A stretch of 64,000 nt of DNA, from the NCBI RefSeq assembly GCF_900156375.1, contig NZ_FTNK01000001.1, positions 491,804 to 555,803 of the forward strand, in the 5' to 3' direction. Within the stretch, counting starts at the first letter, position 1. Each line of letters starts with the position of its first letter. This document shows positions 44,667-53,090 of this stretch, piece by piece. The translations under genes and the position numbers were made by a program. This DNA comes from Paenibacillus macquariensis. GTDB lineage: Bacteria > Bacillota > Bacilli > Paenibacillales > Paenibacillaceae. The notes beneath the pieces are model-generated. The model was not told the DNA's origin, ran no database searches, and was given only the letters and a program-made list of their open reading frames with translations.

Positions 44667-45860
44667 GTGTCATCTTGGATATCAAACCTTTTCATTTCTA
44701 TAACGTTTGTATTGTTACAACCTAATAAGCCTTATATCATGGTAATACCTATAAAAAAAGCTAGAAGGGAACTCTCTAATGAAAAATTAGGATTAAATAT
44801 TCTAATCCTCGGTTTATATGGTTTTCCATTTGTATATTTCTCTATGTATAAAGACTTTTCTAACGGTTCTATGATTGGATATCTATTGATGTTAATCGTT
44901 GTTTCAATGGTTGCCTTCTTCGCTACATTCATTATTAGCGTTACCTCTCTTATTATTGGGAATATTGTATCCACCGTACTATCTTATTATTTCATTCACA
45001 ATATGACAGCCAATGTCCTTTGGGGTAGCTATTTCAGTCCACTGATGCCATCTCAATTATTCATATTGGTTAGTATTCTAATGTTAATCCCTCAGTTAAT
45101 CGCAATCATATTAGCGCGTATTATTAAAAAGAAACGTCCGACAGTTTTTAGCCGTTGGGTTTACTTACTTATAGTGGTCACTAGCCTGTCTCTACTCCTT
45201 TGGCTAGTCAACGTACTTTTCGATAATATTAGGCACCAGCGCATCATGGATGCCGCTGCGCTCAATACTTCTGCTTCTTTTGCTGTACAGGAAGCGATTG
45301 AGGTAACTCGAATGTACAAGGAACCGTTTCAGCCTGTATACATAGAACCCGTAAGTAATGGTGTTCTCGTACTACACAGACGTTTCTTCAAAGAGGATGG
45401 TTTTGATGTTAACGTCGAGTTCTTACGATGGACATGGCAAGGATGGAAATGGACTTGGGGTGGTTGGTACGAAGGAGGAGTAGGAGTAGAGCCAAATGGT
45501 TTATTCGTCGCGTATCTTCAGAATCTCGACGACTATCTACAGACGACCACACCGTTCCCAATACTATTTGGAGCAGTCACCAATAAAGATATAAAGAATC
45601 TCCGTATTACAGACGGTGCAAGTTACAATAAAGAGGTCAGTCTGATCATTGATCCTAGAAACCCTAACGACCATCAACGAACTTGGTTCGCCAAAATTCC
45701 TAGAGGGGCGGACAAGGAACTTACGATAACTGGGTTCGGGGCAAATGGTGAGAGGATTACGGAAAGAACGCTGATACGCGATGAATTTTTGACCGATGAG
45801 GAACAATCTACAGCAGGTACGACATCAAGTATCCTCACAACCGAAAATCAAACCGAATAA
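44667..45860 (+). CDS. Multi-pass membrane protein of unknown function
   Basis: The 397-residue protein has about four or five hydrophobic spans in its first half (LILGLYGFPFVYF, MLIVVSMVAFFATFIISVTS, LFILVSILMLIPQLIAIILA and WVYLLIVVTSLSLLLWLVNV). After these comes a soluble C-terminal domain of about 200 residues with a Trp-rich stretch (FLRWTWQGWKWTWGGWYEGG). The tail is likely outside the membrane. No family is recognised. The GTG start has a weak SD; ATG at residue 25 is an alternative. Convergent with the yhcH gene. Confidence 0.6.
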   Translation: MSSWISNLFISITFVLLQPNKPYIMVIPIKKARRELSNEKLGLNILILGLYGFPFVYFSMYKDFSNGSMIGYLLMLIVVSMVAFFATFIISVTSLIIGNIVSTVLSYYFIHNMTANVLWGSYFSPLMPSQLFILVSILMLIPQLIAIILARIIKKKRPTVFSRWVYLLIVVTSLSLLLWLVNVLFDNIRHQRIMDAAALNTSASFAVQEAIEVTRMYKEPFQPVYIEPVSNGVLVLHRRFFKEDGFDVNVEFLRWTWQGWKWTWGGWYEGGVGVEPNGLFVAYLQNLDDYLQTTTPFPILFGAVTNKDIKNLRITDGASYNKEVSLIIDPRNPNDHQRTWFAKIPRGADKELTITGFGANGERITERTLIRDEFLTDEEQSTAGTTSSILTTENQTE

Positions 45861-45912
45861 TTCTATTAGGTAATATGTAACGACATTATGTTCAACTATC
45901 TGCTCATCAAGC

Positions 45913-45938
45913 AGCCGTCTCAAGATGAGACGGCTTTT
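45913..45938 (+). terminator. Terminator after the multi-pass membrane protein gene
   Basis: Perfect 10-bp stem (45913-45922 with 45926-45935), loop AGA, followed by TTT. Confidence 0.85.
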
Positions 45939-46010
45939 CTTCTAACCAAAAAACCGACAACGTGTGTTTAACGAGGTCAGCTTTTTCGTCTTAAAGATTA
46001 TCAATTAATA

Positions 46011-46484
46011 TTATGAATTCAACAATAATCCAACATGAATCTTAATAACGATCTTCTTTATTTTCGCCCCATTGCCCATACCAGGTCTATGAATATCGTG
46101 AGGATAAAAGACAGCGAACATTCCAGTCTTCATAGGTATCAATATTTCATCTGCTTGAGGAGCATATAATGCATAATCTGCCTCGCTATCAAAAGGTTTC
46201 ATAGGTTCCAAAACCTCTCGCAGCGGCGACCAGCCAATGGTCTCTTCTCCATCAATAAGAAAATGAATATCAATATAAGACTCATGTTTCTCAGCAACCT
46301 GATCGTCTTGCGTTTTGGACTCGAATTCCATAACCGAAGCGTACATTTCATTGCCACGGATCTCAATTTTTCCTACATCAGGATTATCGTTCACTATTTT
46401 CTTCAGTTCCTCAATGGCCTGCACAATAATCGAATGCTCATATTTACAGTGTTCTTCCCACGATGATAATGACCCTACAATCAT
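46011..46484 (-). CDS. YhcH/YjgK/YiaL family protein (NanQ-type anomerase)
   Basis: The 157-residue beta-barrel (cupin-like) protein has SYIDIHFLIDGEETIGWSPL (about 70-90), and YPHDIHRPGM with conserved histidines in the C-terminal part. Escherichia coli YhcH (NanQ) has been described as an N-acetylneuraminate anomerase. Its place at the end of the nan cluster supports a sialate role. It lies about 37 nt after the RpiR gene. Confidence 0.88.
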   Translation of the reverse strand: MIVGSLSSWEEHCKYEHSIIVQAIEELKKIVNDNPDVGKIEIRGNEMYASVMEFESKTQDDQVAEKHESYIDIHFLIDGEETIGWSPLREVLEPMKPFDSEADYALYAPQADEILIPMKTGMFAVFYPHDIHRPGMGNGAKIKKIVIKIHVGLLLNS

Positions 46485-46521
46485 GTTCTAGTCCCCTATA
46501 TATACTCACATCTATATTAGC

Positions 46522-47376
46522 TTACAGCAACTTCTCACTCACTGCCGTAGCTGTACTTTCCTTATTCACAATGGATTGCTCATTGGTTCTTTTGAAATAT
46601 TCAACATATAACACATCCAGCAAGTAAAGTTGAGAAATCTTCGCAGATAGGGATCCACCTTGTAGCGGACCTTCATTTGCTCCGCAAAGCAAAGTGAGAT
46701 CTGAGTAAGATGTTAACGGGGATTTCACAAATCTAGTGATCGATATGACAGTTGCCCCACGTTCCTTCGCCTTTCTAGCCACTTCAATGGAATCCTTCGT
46801 TGAACCAGAATATGAGATGATCACAGCAACATCACGTTTGGTCATAAGCGCCGCGGACATCATCTGAAGATGTGAATCCATAGAACATTCTGTCTTGTTC
46901 GTAATTCGCATAAATTTAATTTTGGCTTCCATCGCGGTTATTAAAGAAGAACCAACGCCAAAGAATTGTACACGTTCCGCTTCGATTAAATAGTCTATAG
47001 CTTTATCAATTGATTCTACGTCTAATAGATTATTCGTCTCGTTCAACGCACTTATATTGGTTGATAGCACCTTAGAAGCCACTTGTGCTATCGTATCATT
47101 CATTAGAATTTGGTCCGTCAATTGAGGTATTTCATTCTCCACTGCAATACTATGGGCAAGTGCAATCTTGAACTCCTGATATCCTTTATAACTCAATGAT
47201 TTACAAAATCGAAATATACTTGATTCACCTACGCCACATTCATCCGCAAGGTCAGTAATCGACATGTACACTACGCTTTTAGTATTTTCCAAGACATAGT
47301 CCGCTACCTTTTTCTCCGTGTTCGTCAAGTTGTTATACTTAGAATGAATAGAAGAAAAAATACTGATCGTACGCAC
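46522..47376 (-). CDS. MurR/RpiR family transcriptional regulator (NanR-like)
   Basis: The 284-residue protein has an N-terminal HTH_6 domain (SITDLADECGVGESSIFRFC, about 38-57) and a SIS sugar-phosphate isomerase domain (FFGVGSSL, ISYSGSTKDSIEVARKAKERG, VISITR). Regulators of this type sense amino-sugar phosphates such as ManNAc-6-P. Its place inside the nan cluster indicates local control of sialate catabolism. The GTG start has AAAGGAGGGG just upstream. Confidence 0.9.
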   Translation of the reverse strand: MRTISIFSSIHSKYNNLTNTEKKVADYVLENTKSVVYMSITDLADECGVGESSIFRFCKSLSYKGYQEFKIALAHSIAVENEIPQLTDQILMNDTIAQVASKVLSTNISALNETNNLLDVESIDKAIDYLIEAERVQFFGVGSSLITAMEAKIKFMRITNKTECSMDSHLQMMSAALMTKRDVAVIISYSGSTKDSIEVARKAKERGATVISITRFVKSPLTSYSDLTLLCGANEGPLQGGSLSAKISQLYLLDVLYVEYFKRTNEQSIVNKESTATAVSEKLL

Positions 47377-47404
47377 ACTACCCCTCCTTTCATTATTTGG
47401 AAAT

Positions 47405-48283
47405 TTATCGTAAATATAAAGATGCTGCTCCTAGTACACCTGCTTTATTCCCCAAAGAAGCCTTAAGAATCTGCACATTCGAAAAACTTGGCATGATTAA
47501 TTCCTTAGTCCTTGCCTCTACGAGTTGAACTAAGTGATCTTGTTCCATCACGCCGCCTCCTACAATAATAGCAGCAGGATTAAAGATATGAATACACGAA
47601 GCTAAGCCAGCAGATACTTCATCAACCCATGAATGTAGCATACGTTCAAGTTCTTCGTCTCCATGGCTTAATTTCTCAAATATCACTTTCCCGTTTACAC
47701 ATGCTGGATCTATCTGAGTTGCCATCTTTACCAAGGCAGTCGTTGAAGCATATGTCTCATAAAAAGATTGTCTTCCCCCATCCATTGATTCCGATAACGA
47801 ATGAGTAAAGATATGGCCAAACTCAGCCGCCACACCATTTGCCCCTTTATATAACTGACGATTGATGACGATTGCACCACCGATCCCCGTACCAAAAGTC
47901 AGACATAAGAAATCATTAAATGATTTGGCTGCACCAAAGTGTGTTTCCCCTAACGCAGCCGAGTTCACATCATTTTCTACCTTAACAGGTTTATTAAATT
48001 GATTAGCAACGATATCCCTGATCTTCATGCCAGTATACATAGGTATATTTTCATTAGCAAACACGATGTATCCTTCTTCTGAGTTCACTTGTCCCGCCGT
48101 ACTGATGGCAATCGCATCAAAGTCATCGTACTCACCTATTGTATCAAGTAATCTTTGAATGACATGCGGGCCACCCTTATCACTCTCTGTCGCATACTCT
48201 TTAAATTGCTCGATATTCCCTAGCTCATCACATATGCAAATCTTGGTGTTTGTTCCTCCAATATCTGCCGCTACGATCTTCAT
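47405..48283 (-). CDS. nanK: ROK family kinase, N-acetylmannosamine kinase
   Basis: The 292-residue ROK protein has the ATP-binding DIGGTNTK at 7-14, VENDVNSAALGE, LTFGTGIGGAIV with the catalytic region, EFGHIF and IIVGGGV. The context (between nanE and an RpiR regulator) indicates phosphorylation of N-acetylmannosamine to its 6-phosphate. The usual ROK zinc motif CxCGxxGCxE is absent; the stretch after EFGH lacks cysteines but keeps a Glu (YETYAS). Confidence 0.88.
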   Translation of the reverse strand: MKIVAADIGGTNTKICICDELGNIEQFKEYATESDKGGPHVIQRLLDTIGEYDDFDAIAISTAGQVNSEEGYIVFANENIPMYTGMKIRDIVANQFNKPVKVENDVNSAALGETHFGAAKSFNDFLCLTFGTGIGGAIVINRQLYKGANGVAAEFGHIFTHSLSESMDGGRQSFYETYASTTALVKMATQIDPACVNGKVIFEKLSHGDEELERMLHSWVDEVSAGLASCIHIFNPAAIIVGGGVMEQDHLVQLVEARTKELIMPSFSNVQILKASLGNKAGVLGAASLYLR

Positions 48284-48334
48284 ATCCCCTTCGACCCTTC
48301 CTAATATATCAGAGATAAGAACTTATCCATATCA

Positions 48335-49024
48335 TTATTGAATAGCCTTCATAAATCTTTGGGTAATCTCCATCGGTCTTGTGATCGCAGATCCTACAAC
48401 GGATGAATACACGCCTAAATCGAACATTCTCTTCAATTCTTCAGGAGTTGAGACCCCACCTTCTGCAATGACAGGCATCGAGATCGTATTCACGAGCTTC
48501 TCTACCATTTCAAAGTCTGGTAGAATTTTACCACGCGTAGCTTCCGTAAAACCACTTAATGTTGTCCCAATGCAATCAAATCCAAGTTCAACTGCCTTGA
48601 GCGCTTCCTCATACGTTGAACAATCTGCCATGAATAGTTGATCTTTGTAGGCTTCTCTTAGACGTGGGAATAGTTCAGAAATCGTGGTACCATCCGGTCT
48701 TATTCGGTCCGTCGCATCCATCGCAATGATATCAACACCTTCACGATAAAGATCGTCTACTTCCTTCAAAGTTGGTGTGATAAACACATCCGAACCTTCA
48801 TATACCCTCTTGATGATTCCTATGATTGGTAGATCAACCACAGTCTTAATTTCTTTGATATCTTCTACACTATTCGCTCGAATGCCCGAAGCTCCGCCCA
48901 GGTACGCAGCATAAGCCATCCTACCCATAATAAATGGACTGTGCAATGGTTCTTCAGGTAAGGCCTGACAAGAGACGACCAACTTACCTTTTATCTTGTT
49001 AAGGACATTATTATCTGTATTCAT
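48335..49024 (-). CDS. nanE: N-acetylmannosamine-6-phosphate 2-epimerase
   Basis: The 229-residue TIM-barrel protein has the NanE pattern VVSCQALPEEPLHSPFIM near the start, GIRANS, IGIIKR, DIIAMDATDRIRP with the catalytic region, FMADCSTYEEA and IAEGGVSTPEEL. It converts ManNAc-6-P to GlcNAc-6-P, delivering the pathway to NagA/NagB, which are not in this window. ATG 49024 is chosen because GGAG lies 9 nt upstream; GTG 49039 overlaps that SD. It is 95 nt downstream of the SGNH esterase gene. Confidence 0.93.
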   Translation of the reverse strand: MNTDNNVLNKIKGKLVVSCQALPEEPLHSPFIMGRMAYAAYLGGASGIRANSVEDIKEIKTVVDLPIIGIIKRVYEGSDVFITPTLKEVDDLYREGVDIIAMDATDRIRPDGTTISELFPRLREAYKDQLFMADCSTYEEALKAVELGFDCIGTTLSGFTEATRGKILPDFEMVEKLVNTISMPVIAEGGVSTPEELKRMFDLGVYSSVVGSAITRPMEITQRFMKAIQ

Positions 49025-49133
49025 CAGTACCATCTCCACACTTTTATTGGTTTTACTCTTTAACTGCTCCAGCTATTACCTAATCCAGACCCATCACTTG
49101 TGTTTGCTGCTTTATTGCTGTGTCTCACTTCCT

Positions 49134-49781
49134 TTAATTAACAATATTCTTGATATGCTGAAACACAAGTTCTGCCATTTGCCGATGCCCTTCTGCATCC
49201 AGATGCATGTAGTCGATCTCATTCATACCTACATGTTCTCTCGAATCAACATAATGAATGTCTGTGCCTTTAAGTAACGTCCCAAGATGCTCTGATAATT
49301 CCATTGATTTCTCACTGCAATGGATTCCCATCGGTCTGCCGATTGAAGTATGGATATACTTCTCTCCAATCGGAGGTGGAGCAATGACAAGAACTTCTGG
49401 TTCTTTCCCATCTATTCCTGAAGCACTTCCACGAGCTTTGACCGCGAGTCTAACAATGCCTTGAGCAATATTGTAAGAAGTCATTCCAAAGCGATCTTTG
49501 GTGTCATTTGTTCCGAGCATGATAACGACCAAATTTAGCGGCGAATGTGACATTAGACAAGGGTAGATATAGGATAGACCCGATAAGCCTTCGAATAATG
49601 GATCCTCGCAGACGCTCGTTCTTCCACAAAGCCCTTCTTCAATCACTCGGTAAGAGTTACCCAGATTGGTATCTAATCGACCTGTCCAACGCCTAGATTC
49701 ATCAAACCTAGCATCGGTCTCCGCGTTGTATCCCCACGTATTGGAGTCCCCAAAACATACAATTGTTTTTGTCATAGCCAT
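49134..49781 (-). CDS. SGNH/GDSL hydrolase, probable sialate O-acetylesterase
   Basis: The 215-residue protein has the SGNH blocks: FGDSNTWG (nucleophile Ser), GRTSVCED, MLGTNDTKDRF and DYMHLDAEGH (catalytic Asp and His). No signal peptide is seen, so it is cytoplasmic. Its ATG overlaps the stop of nanA (TAATG), implying translational coupling. The context suggests removal of O-acetyl groups from sialic acids before or during catabolism. This is inference; a different ester could be the target. Confidence 0.82.
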   Translation of the reverse strand: MAMTKTIVCFGDSNTWGYNAETDARFDESRRWTGRLDTNLGNSYRVIEEGLCGRTSVCEDPLFEGLSGLSYIYPCLMSHSPLNLVVIMLGTNDTKDRFGMTSYNIAQGIVRLAVKARGSASGIDGKEPEVLVIAPPPIGEKYIHTSIGRPMGIHCSEKSMELSEHLGTLLKGTDIHYVDSREHVGMNEIDYMHLDAEGHRQMAELVFQHIKNIVN

Positions 49782-50692
49782 TACCCGCAATAACGTTCGA
49801 TAGCCTGATCAATCAACTTCATGATGTCTTCGATTGGGGCAATATCTTCGTTCGTTATTCCTTCAAGAGGTGCTCTTACACTACCAACATTTACGCCTCT
49901 TCTGTTCAAGACTTCCTTAATTGCTGCATACATGGAGCCTTGCAACGAACAAAGTGCAATGATGATATCATTAATATCACTTTGGATTAGTCTTGCTTCA
50001 TTGAAATTTCCCGCCTTAACGAATTCATTTGCCTGCAAGAACAACTCTGGCATCACAGCATATGTGCCACCGATTCCTGCGTCTGCCCCCATGATTCTTC
50101 CTGATACAAACTGTTCATCTGGACCGTTAAAGACAATTACATCGTCTCCACCGACTTTTTTGAAACGCTCAATATCCATCGTTGGCATGGATGAATTCTT
50201 AACTCCAATCACTTTTTTATTAGCAAGAAGCTTCTCAAACATCGATGGAGTTAATGTGTAACCCGTCGTCTGTGGAATGTTATAAATAATGAAATCTAGA
50301 GGAGTTGCTTCCATAATATCCGTCCAATATTTATATACAGCGCTTTCAGGCAATTTGAAATAAATAGGTGGAATAGCCGATAAGGCATCATATCCTAATG
50401 TTGCTGCATGTTTAGCTAATTCAATACTATCTCTTGTTGAAGGTGCTCCTACATGGGCAATCAATGTCATTTTTCCTTTTAACTGATCAGCTACATAACT
50501 TAGTACAGCTTTACGTTCTTCTAAGTTTTGATAAATGCACTCACCAGAACTCCCTCCAACATAAACACCTTGAACCCCTTTATCGAACAAATAATTACAC
50601 AAATCTTTCGTTCGAGCTTCCGAGATGTTCCCTTGGTCATCATAGCAGGCATAGAAGGCTGGCAGTATTCCGTGAAACTTTTCAAATGTCAT
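49781..50692 (-). CDS. nanA: N-acetylneuraminate lyase
   Basis: The 303-residue protein belongs to the DapA/NAL family. It has GGSSGE at 47-51 (GGSTGE in many lyases), Tyr137 in YNIPQTTG and the Schiff-base Lys165 in GVKNSS, the same positions as in the E. coli lyase. It splits sialic acid into N-acetylmannosamine and pyruvate. It is the first gene of the cluster, followed by a coupled SGNH esterase. No sialic acid transporter gene is visible, so uptake must be encoded elsewhere. The upstream region has palindromes fit for RpiR binding. Confidence 0.9.
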   Translation of the reverse strand: MTFEKFHGILPAFYACYDDQGNISEARTKDLCNYLFDKGVQGVYVGGSSGECIYQNLEERKAVLSYVADQLKGKMTLIAHVGAPSTRDSIELAKHAATLGYDALSAIPPIYFKLPESAVYKYWTDIMEATPLDFIIYNIPQTTGYTLTPSMFEKLLANKKVIGVKNSSMPTMDIERFKKVGGDDVIVFNGPDEQFVSGRIMGADAGIGGTYAVMPELFLQANEFVKAGNFNEARLIQSDINDIIIALCSLQGSMYAAIKEVLNRRGVNVGSVRAPLEGITNEDIAPIEDIMKLIDQAIERYCG

Positions 50693-50750
50693 GTTTATGT
50701 TCCCCCATTTGGTTTATTTACCCAACTCTTTTACCTCTACAAAATATCAC

Positions 50751-50800
50751 GAAATAATATTTATGTAAATTATTTTCTTCATTTTTATTTAAATAAAAAT
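50751..50800 (-). promoter_or_regulatory. Candidate nan operator/promoter with two palindromes
   Basis: An imperfect inverted repeat GAAATAAT...ATTATTTTC covers 50751-50777, and ATTTTTATTTAAATAAAAAT at 50781-50800 is a perfect 20-bp palindrome. On the minus strand TTTACA, a 17-nt spacer and TATTTT form a possible promoter overlapping the first repeat. The RpiR protein of the cluster is the likely binder. Confidence 0.45.
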
Positions 50801-50885
50801 TATTTCCACCAATTCCGATAATGAATGACGCAAAATTCCATAGTTAAGGTAGCAAGACAAAGAAATGACTACAAGGAGTTGATAT

Positions 50886-50918
50886 TAAAAAAGACTCTGC
50901 CAATGGCAGAGCCTTTTC
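50886..50918 (-). terminator. Terminator of the first YjcZ-type gene
   Basis: AAAAGGCTCTGCC/GGCAGAGTCTTTT stem (one G-T pair) followed on the minus strand by TTTT. It lies 20 nt past the stop at 50939. Confidence 0.85.
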
Positions 50919-50938
50919 ATACACCCAGTATTCTTAAA

Positions 50939-51097
50939 TTACACCCAAAGTGCTTTAGTGATAATAACTAACAGTATAAACAATACTAGAATAGCACCTG
51001 TAGATCCACCAAGACCATATCCTCCGATAGGACCACATCCTGTTGCGATCGGCGCAATGTTATTTCCACAACCATATCCTCCTAATACTTCACCCAT
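50939..51097 (-). CDS. YjcZ family sporulation miniprotein, 52 residues
   Basis: Encoded behind AAGGAGG: MGEVLGGYGCGNNIAPIATG, a glycine-rich middle, then ILVLFILLVIITKALWV, the typical hydrophobic end of the YjcZ family. Some members (SscA in B. subtilis) are involved in spore assembly. Compared with its neighbour at 51176 it has an insert of about 17 residues with two cysteines. Confidence 0.85.
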   Translation of the reverse strand: MGEVLGGYGCGNNIAPIATGCGPIGGYGLGGSTGAILVLFILLVIITKALWV

Positions 51098-51175
51098 GAT
51101 TAATTCCTCCTTTATTTGTGTACACCGTAGTCTATGTTGAAGACTGAAAATGGGATGGGCTTTCTGGTAAAGAAA

Positions 51176-51283
51176 TTAAATCCATAATGCTTTAGTTATG
51201 ATAACCAACAATATAAACAAGACTAAAATGGCACCTGTGTTATTGAACATTCCAACGCCATATCCTCCTAATACTTCACTCAT
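51176..51283 (-). CDS. YjcZ family sporulation miniprotein, 35 residues
   Basis: SD AAAAGGAGG, then MSEVLGGYGVGMFNNTGA and the hydrophobic ILVLFILLVIITKALWI. Very close to the 52-residue paralogue just downstream, so a tandem duplication is likely. It is transcribed away from the stalk-protein gene. Confidence 0.85.
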   Translation of the reverse strand: MSEVLGGYGVGMFNNTGAILVLFILLVIITKALWI

Positions 51284-51388
51284 TTGTAGCGCCTCCTTTT
51301 TTCATAAAGATACATTCCATATTATGTATAATAGAGAATAAGGTAAGGGCTTCTCGGCAACAAATAAAATTAGGGAGGACTACATTAA

Positions 51389-52108
51389 ATGAAAAAAATG
51401 GTTGTCATCACAGGCTTATCGGCAGTTATGTTATTAGGTGCTTCAGTAGGCGCTTATGCTGCTTCCAACGTGCAAGAAATTAAGGCATATTTAAGTCGTA
51501 CAACAAAAGTTAAATTGGATAATGGCGATGTACGAGTTAGCCTGAGTCAACCTATACAGACAATCATCTACAAAGGAAGTCTTTATATTCCACTAAGAAC
51601 GGTAGAACAGTACACCGACGTATCCGCAACTTGGAGTTCAAAAGATCAGACATTATCGTTTGTTAGCAGTCCTTATAGAACCTTCACAGCAGAGGAAATG
51701 TTATCGATTAATACATATGGATATTCGTTGAAAGTGCCCAAGTCCTTGGATAATATCGAATATACCGTGCAATCTGATGATATAGTTCAGTCCTCCATCC
51801 AAAAGGGTATCAGGGACAAGCGAGTGAAGTCCGTTATTAACATTCGCTACTACGCTCAAGAAGAGGAAATCCATGTACGACATGATGATATTGCTTCGAT
51901 TGAAATCTTCAAGATAAATGATTGGAATGATCTACAACACACTAATTATCCAGGTATACTTTTAGCACAAAATAAAAATTGGGCATTCATTGTGAAGACC
52001 CCTTCTGAATCCGTTCTTCCTAAAGGGACATTAGATCATTCTGATTACACCGCTTCCGCTCAAATCATCAAGAATCATAGTTATTATTTATATCCATCCA
52101 CCAAGTAA
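51389..52108 (+). CDS. Secreted stalk-domain (copper amine oxidase N-terminal) protein
   Basis: The 239-residue protein has a signal peptide (MVVITGLSAVMLLGASVGAY, AYAAS cleavage), a stalk domain with VKLDNGDVRVSLSQPIQTII, GSLYIPLRTVEQ and ATWSSKDQTLSF, and a unique C-terminal region of about 130 residues. No catalytic motif is seen. TATAAT at 51327-51332 lies 57 nt upstream, with a weak -35. It sits between YjcZ miniprotein genes, so a sporulation link is possible. Confidence 0.82.
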   Translation: MKKMVVITGLSAVMLLGASVGAYAASNVQEIKAYLSRTTKVKLDNGDVRVSLSQPIQTIIYKGSLYIPLRTVEQYTDVSATWSSKDQTLSFVSSPYRTFTAEEMLSINTYGYSLKVPKSLDNIEYTVQSDDIVQSSIQKGIRDKRVKSVINIRYYAQEEEIHVRHDDIASIEIFKINDWNDLQHTNYPGILLAQNKNWAFIVKTPSESVLPKGTLDHSDYTASAQIIKNHSYYLYPSTK

Positions 52109-52151
52109 AGCTATGTACAATAGACAAGGCATTCTACGTCATATCGAAGAA

Positions 52152-52185
52152 AAAACAGGCTGCCCTTATGAGGGTAGCCTGTTTT
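52152..52185. terminator. Terminator after the second stalk-protein gene
   Basis: A 14-bp stem with one G-T pair (52153-52166 with 52171-52184), loop TATG, T run on the plus strand, A-rich left flank; it also faces the third YjcZ gene. Confidence 0.85.
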
Positions 52186-52217
52186 GCTAATTCACTTTAA
52201 AGGGAAATCTCCATTAA

Positions 52218-52313
52218 TTAAAGAATAAATGTTTTAGAAATGATAACCAATAAGATAAACAATACTAAAATTGCAGCAGTTGATGTTCCAATTCCTCCAA
52301 CAAAACCTCCCAT
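52218..52313 (-). CDS. YjcZ family sporulation miniprotein, 31 residues
   Basis: SD AAAAGGAGG 8 nt before ATG 52313; protein MGGFVGGIGTSTAA followed by ILVLFILLVIISKTFIL. The shared ILVLFILLVII core marks it as a third paralogue of the two upstream genes. The longer open frame to 52466 has no SD and is not used. Confidence 0.85.
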   Translation of the reverse strand: MGGFVGGIGTSTAAILVLFILLVIISKTFIL

Positions 52314-52407
52314 TTGCAATTCCTCCTTTTTCTGATTATACAGTAGCTTATGTTTGGAATTGATTATGGCAAGGGCATTCTGGTAAACAAATGAATTCTT
52401 TAACTTG

Positions 52408-52851
52408 TTATGGGAATATGAATTCAACGCGACTTCCATCTGGATAATCCTCAAGCTGATTCCCAACCCAGCTTCCTGCTCCCCTGTTGTCTTTCGGACT
52501 TATGTATTCAATATCCGCGTTAACCCCACCTTCGGTACACATAGCCATTGGCCACTCATCCCGGTCGAATCCTTTCTTTGTCGGAATTCCCTTTAAGGAT
52601 TCACTACGGTTATCCTCAGCTCCTGCTCGATCAATCGTACAAATAGCGGAGTGTCCACTTTTGATCGCATTTTGAATATGCTTAGCTGTTTCTGGATAAC
52701 GCTCCGCAGGGAATACTAACGAATAATCAGCCTTTGTACTAGATTCCACAGGGTCTGTCTTGCTAGATAAATCGATGTCAAAATAATACGCTCCTAAAGC
52801 TACTATCACTACTAGAATAAGACTAAATATGGATCGTTTGAGCTTCTTCAA
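52408..52851 (-). CDS. nucB: Sporulation-specific extracellular nuclease NucB
   Basis: The 147-residue protein matches B. subtilis NucB: a hydrophobic N-terminal signal/anchor ([17 protein letters not shown]), [33 protein letters not shown] and [11 protein letters not shown]. NucB is a secreted DNase of the NucA/NucB family that degrades DNA of the mother cell during sporulation. TTG 52851 is chosen for its GGAGGAG SD 8 nt upstream and the family-like start; the longer frame to 52965 has none. Its neighbours are YjcZ and AI-2E family genes. Confidence 0.93.
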   Translation of the reverse strand: MKKLKRSIFSLILVVIVALGAYYFDIDLSSKTDPVESSTKADYSLVFPAERYPETAKHIQNAIKSGHSAICTIDRAGAEDNRSESLKGIPTKKGFDRDEWPMAMCTEGGVNADIEYISPKDNRGAGSWVGNQLEDYPDGSRVEFIFP

Positions 52852-53090
52852 CTTACATTCTCCTCCTATGTTAAAATCCATTTCTGTAGTGTTGAAATAT
52901 ATCATATTTCGCGAAATCTTGCTATTGAAAAAAGAGAAAATAACATAAAAAACCTCCAACACCACTTTAATGCGGAATTGAAAGTTATCGTTATGAATAG
53001 GCTCTAAAATGAATCACTAAGCTCTGTTTTGGTTAAAAAGAAATGATAGGCGTTAACGTTTGCGTTTATACATAGGTTGGAGGGATTACC

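Noticed and set aside
52314..52466. N-terminal extension of the third YjcZ frame
   Set aside because: The strong SD AAAAGGAGG lies directly before the internal ATG 52313, and the shorter protein matches its paralogues.
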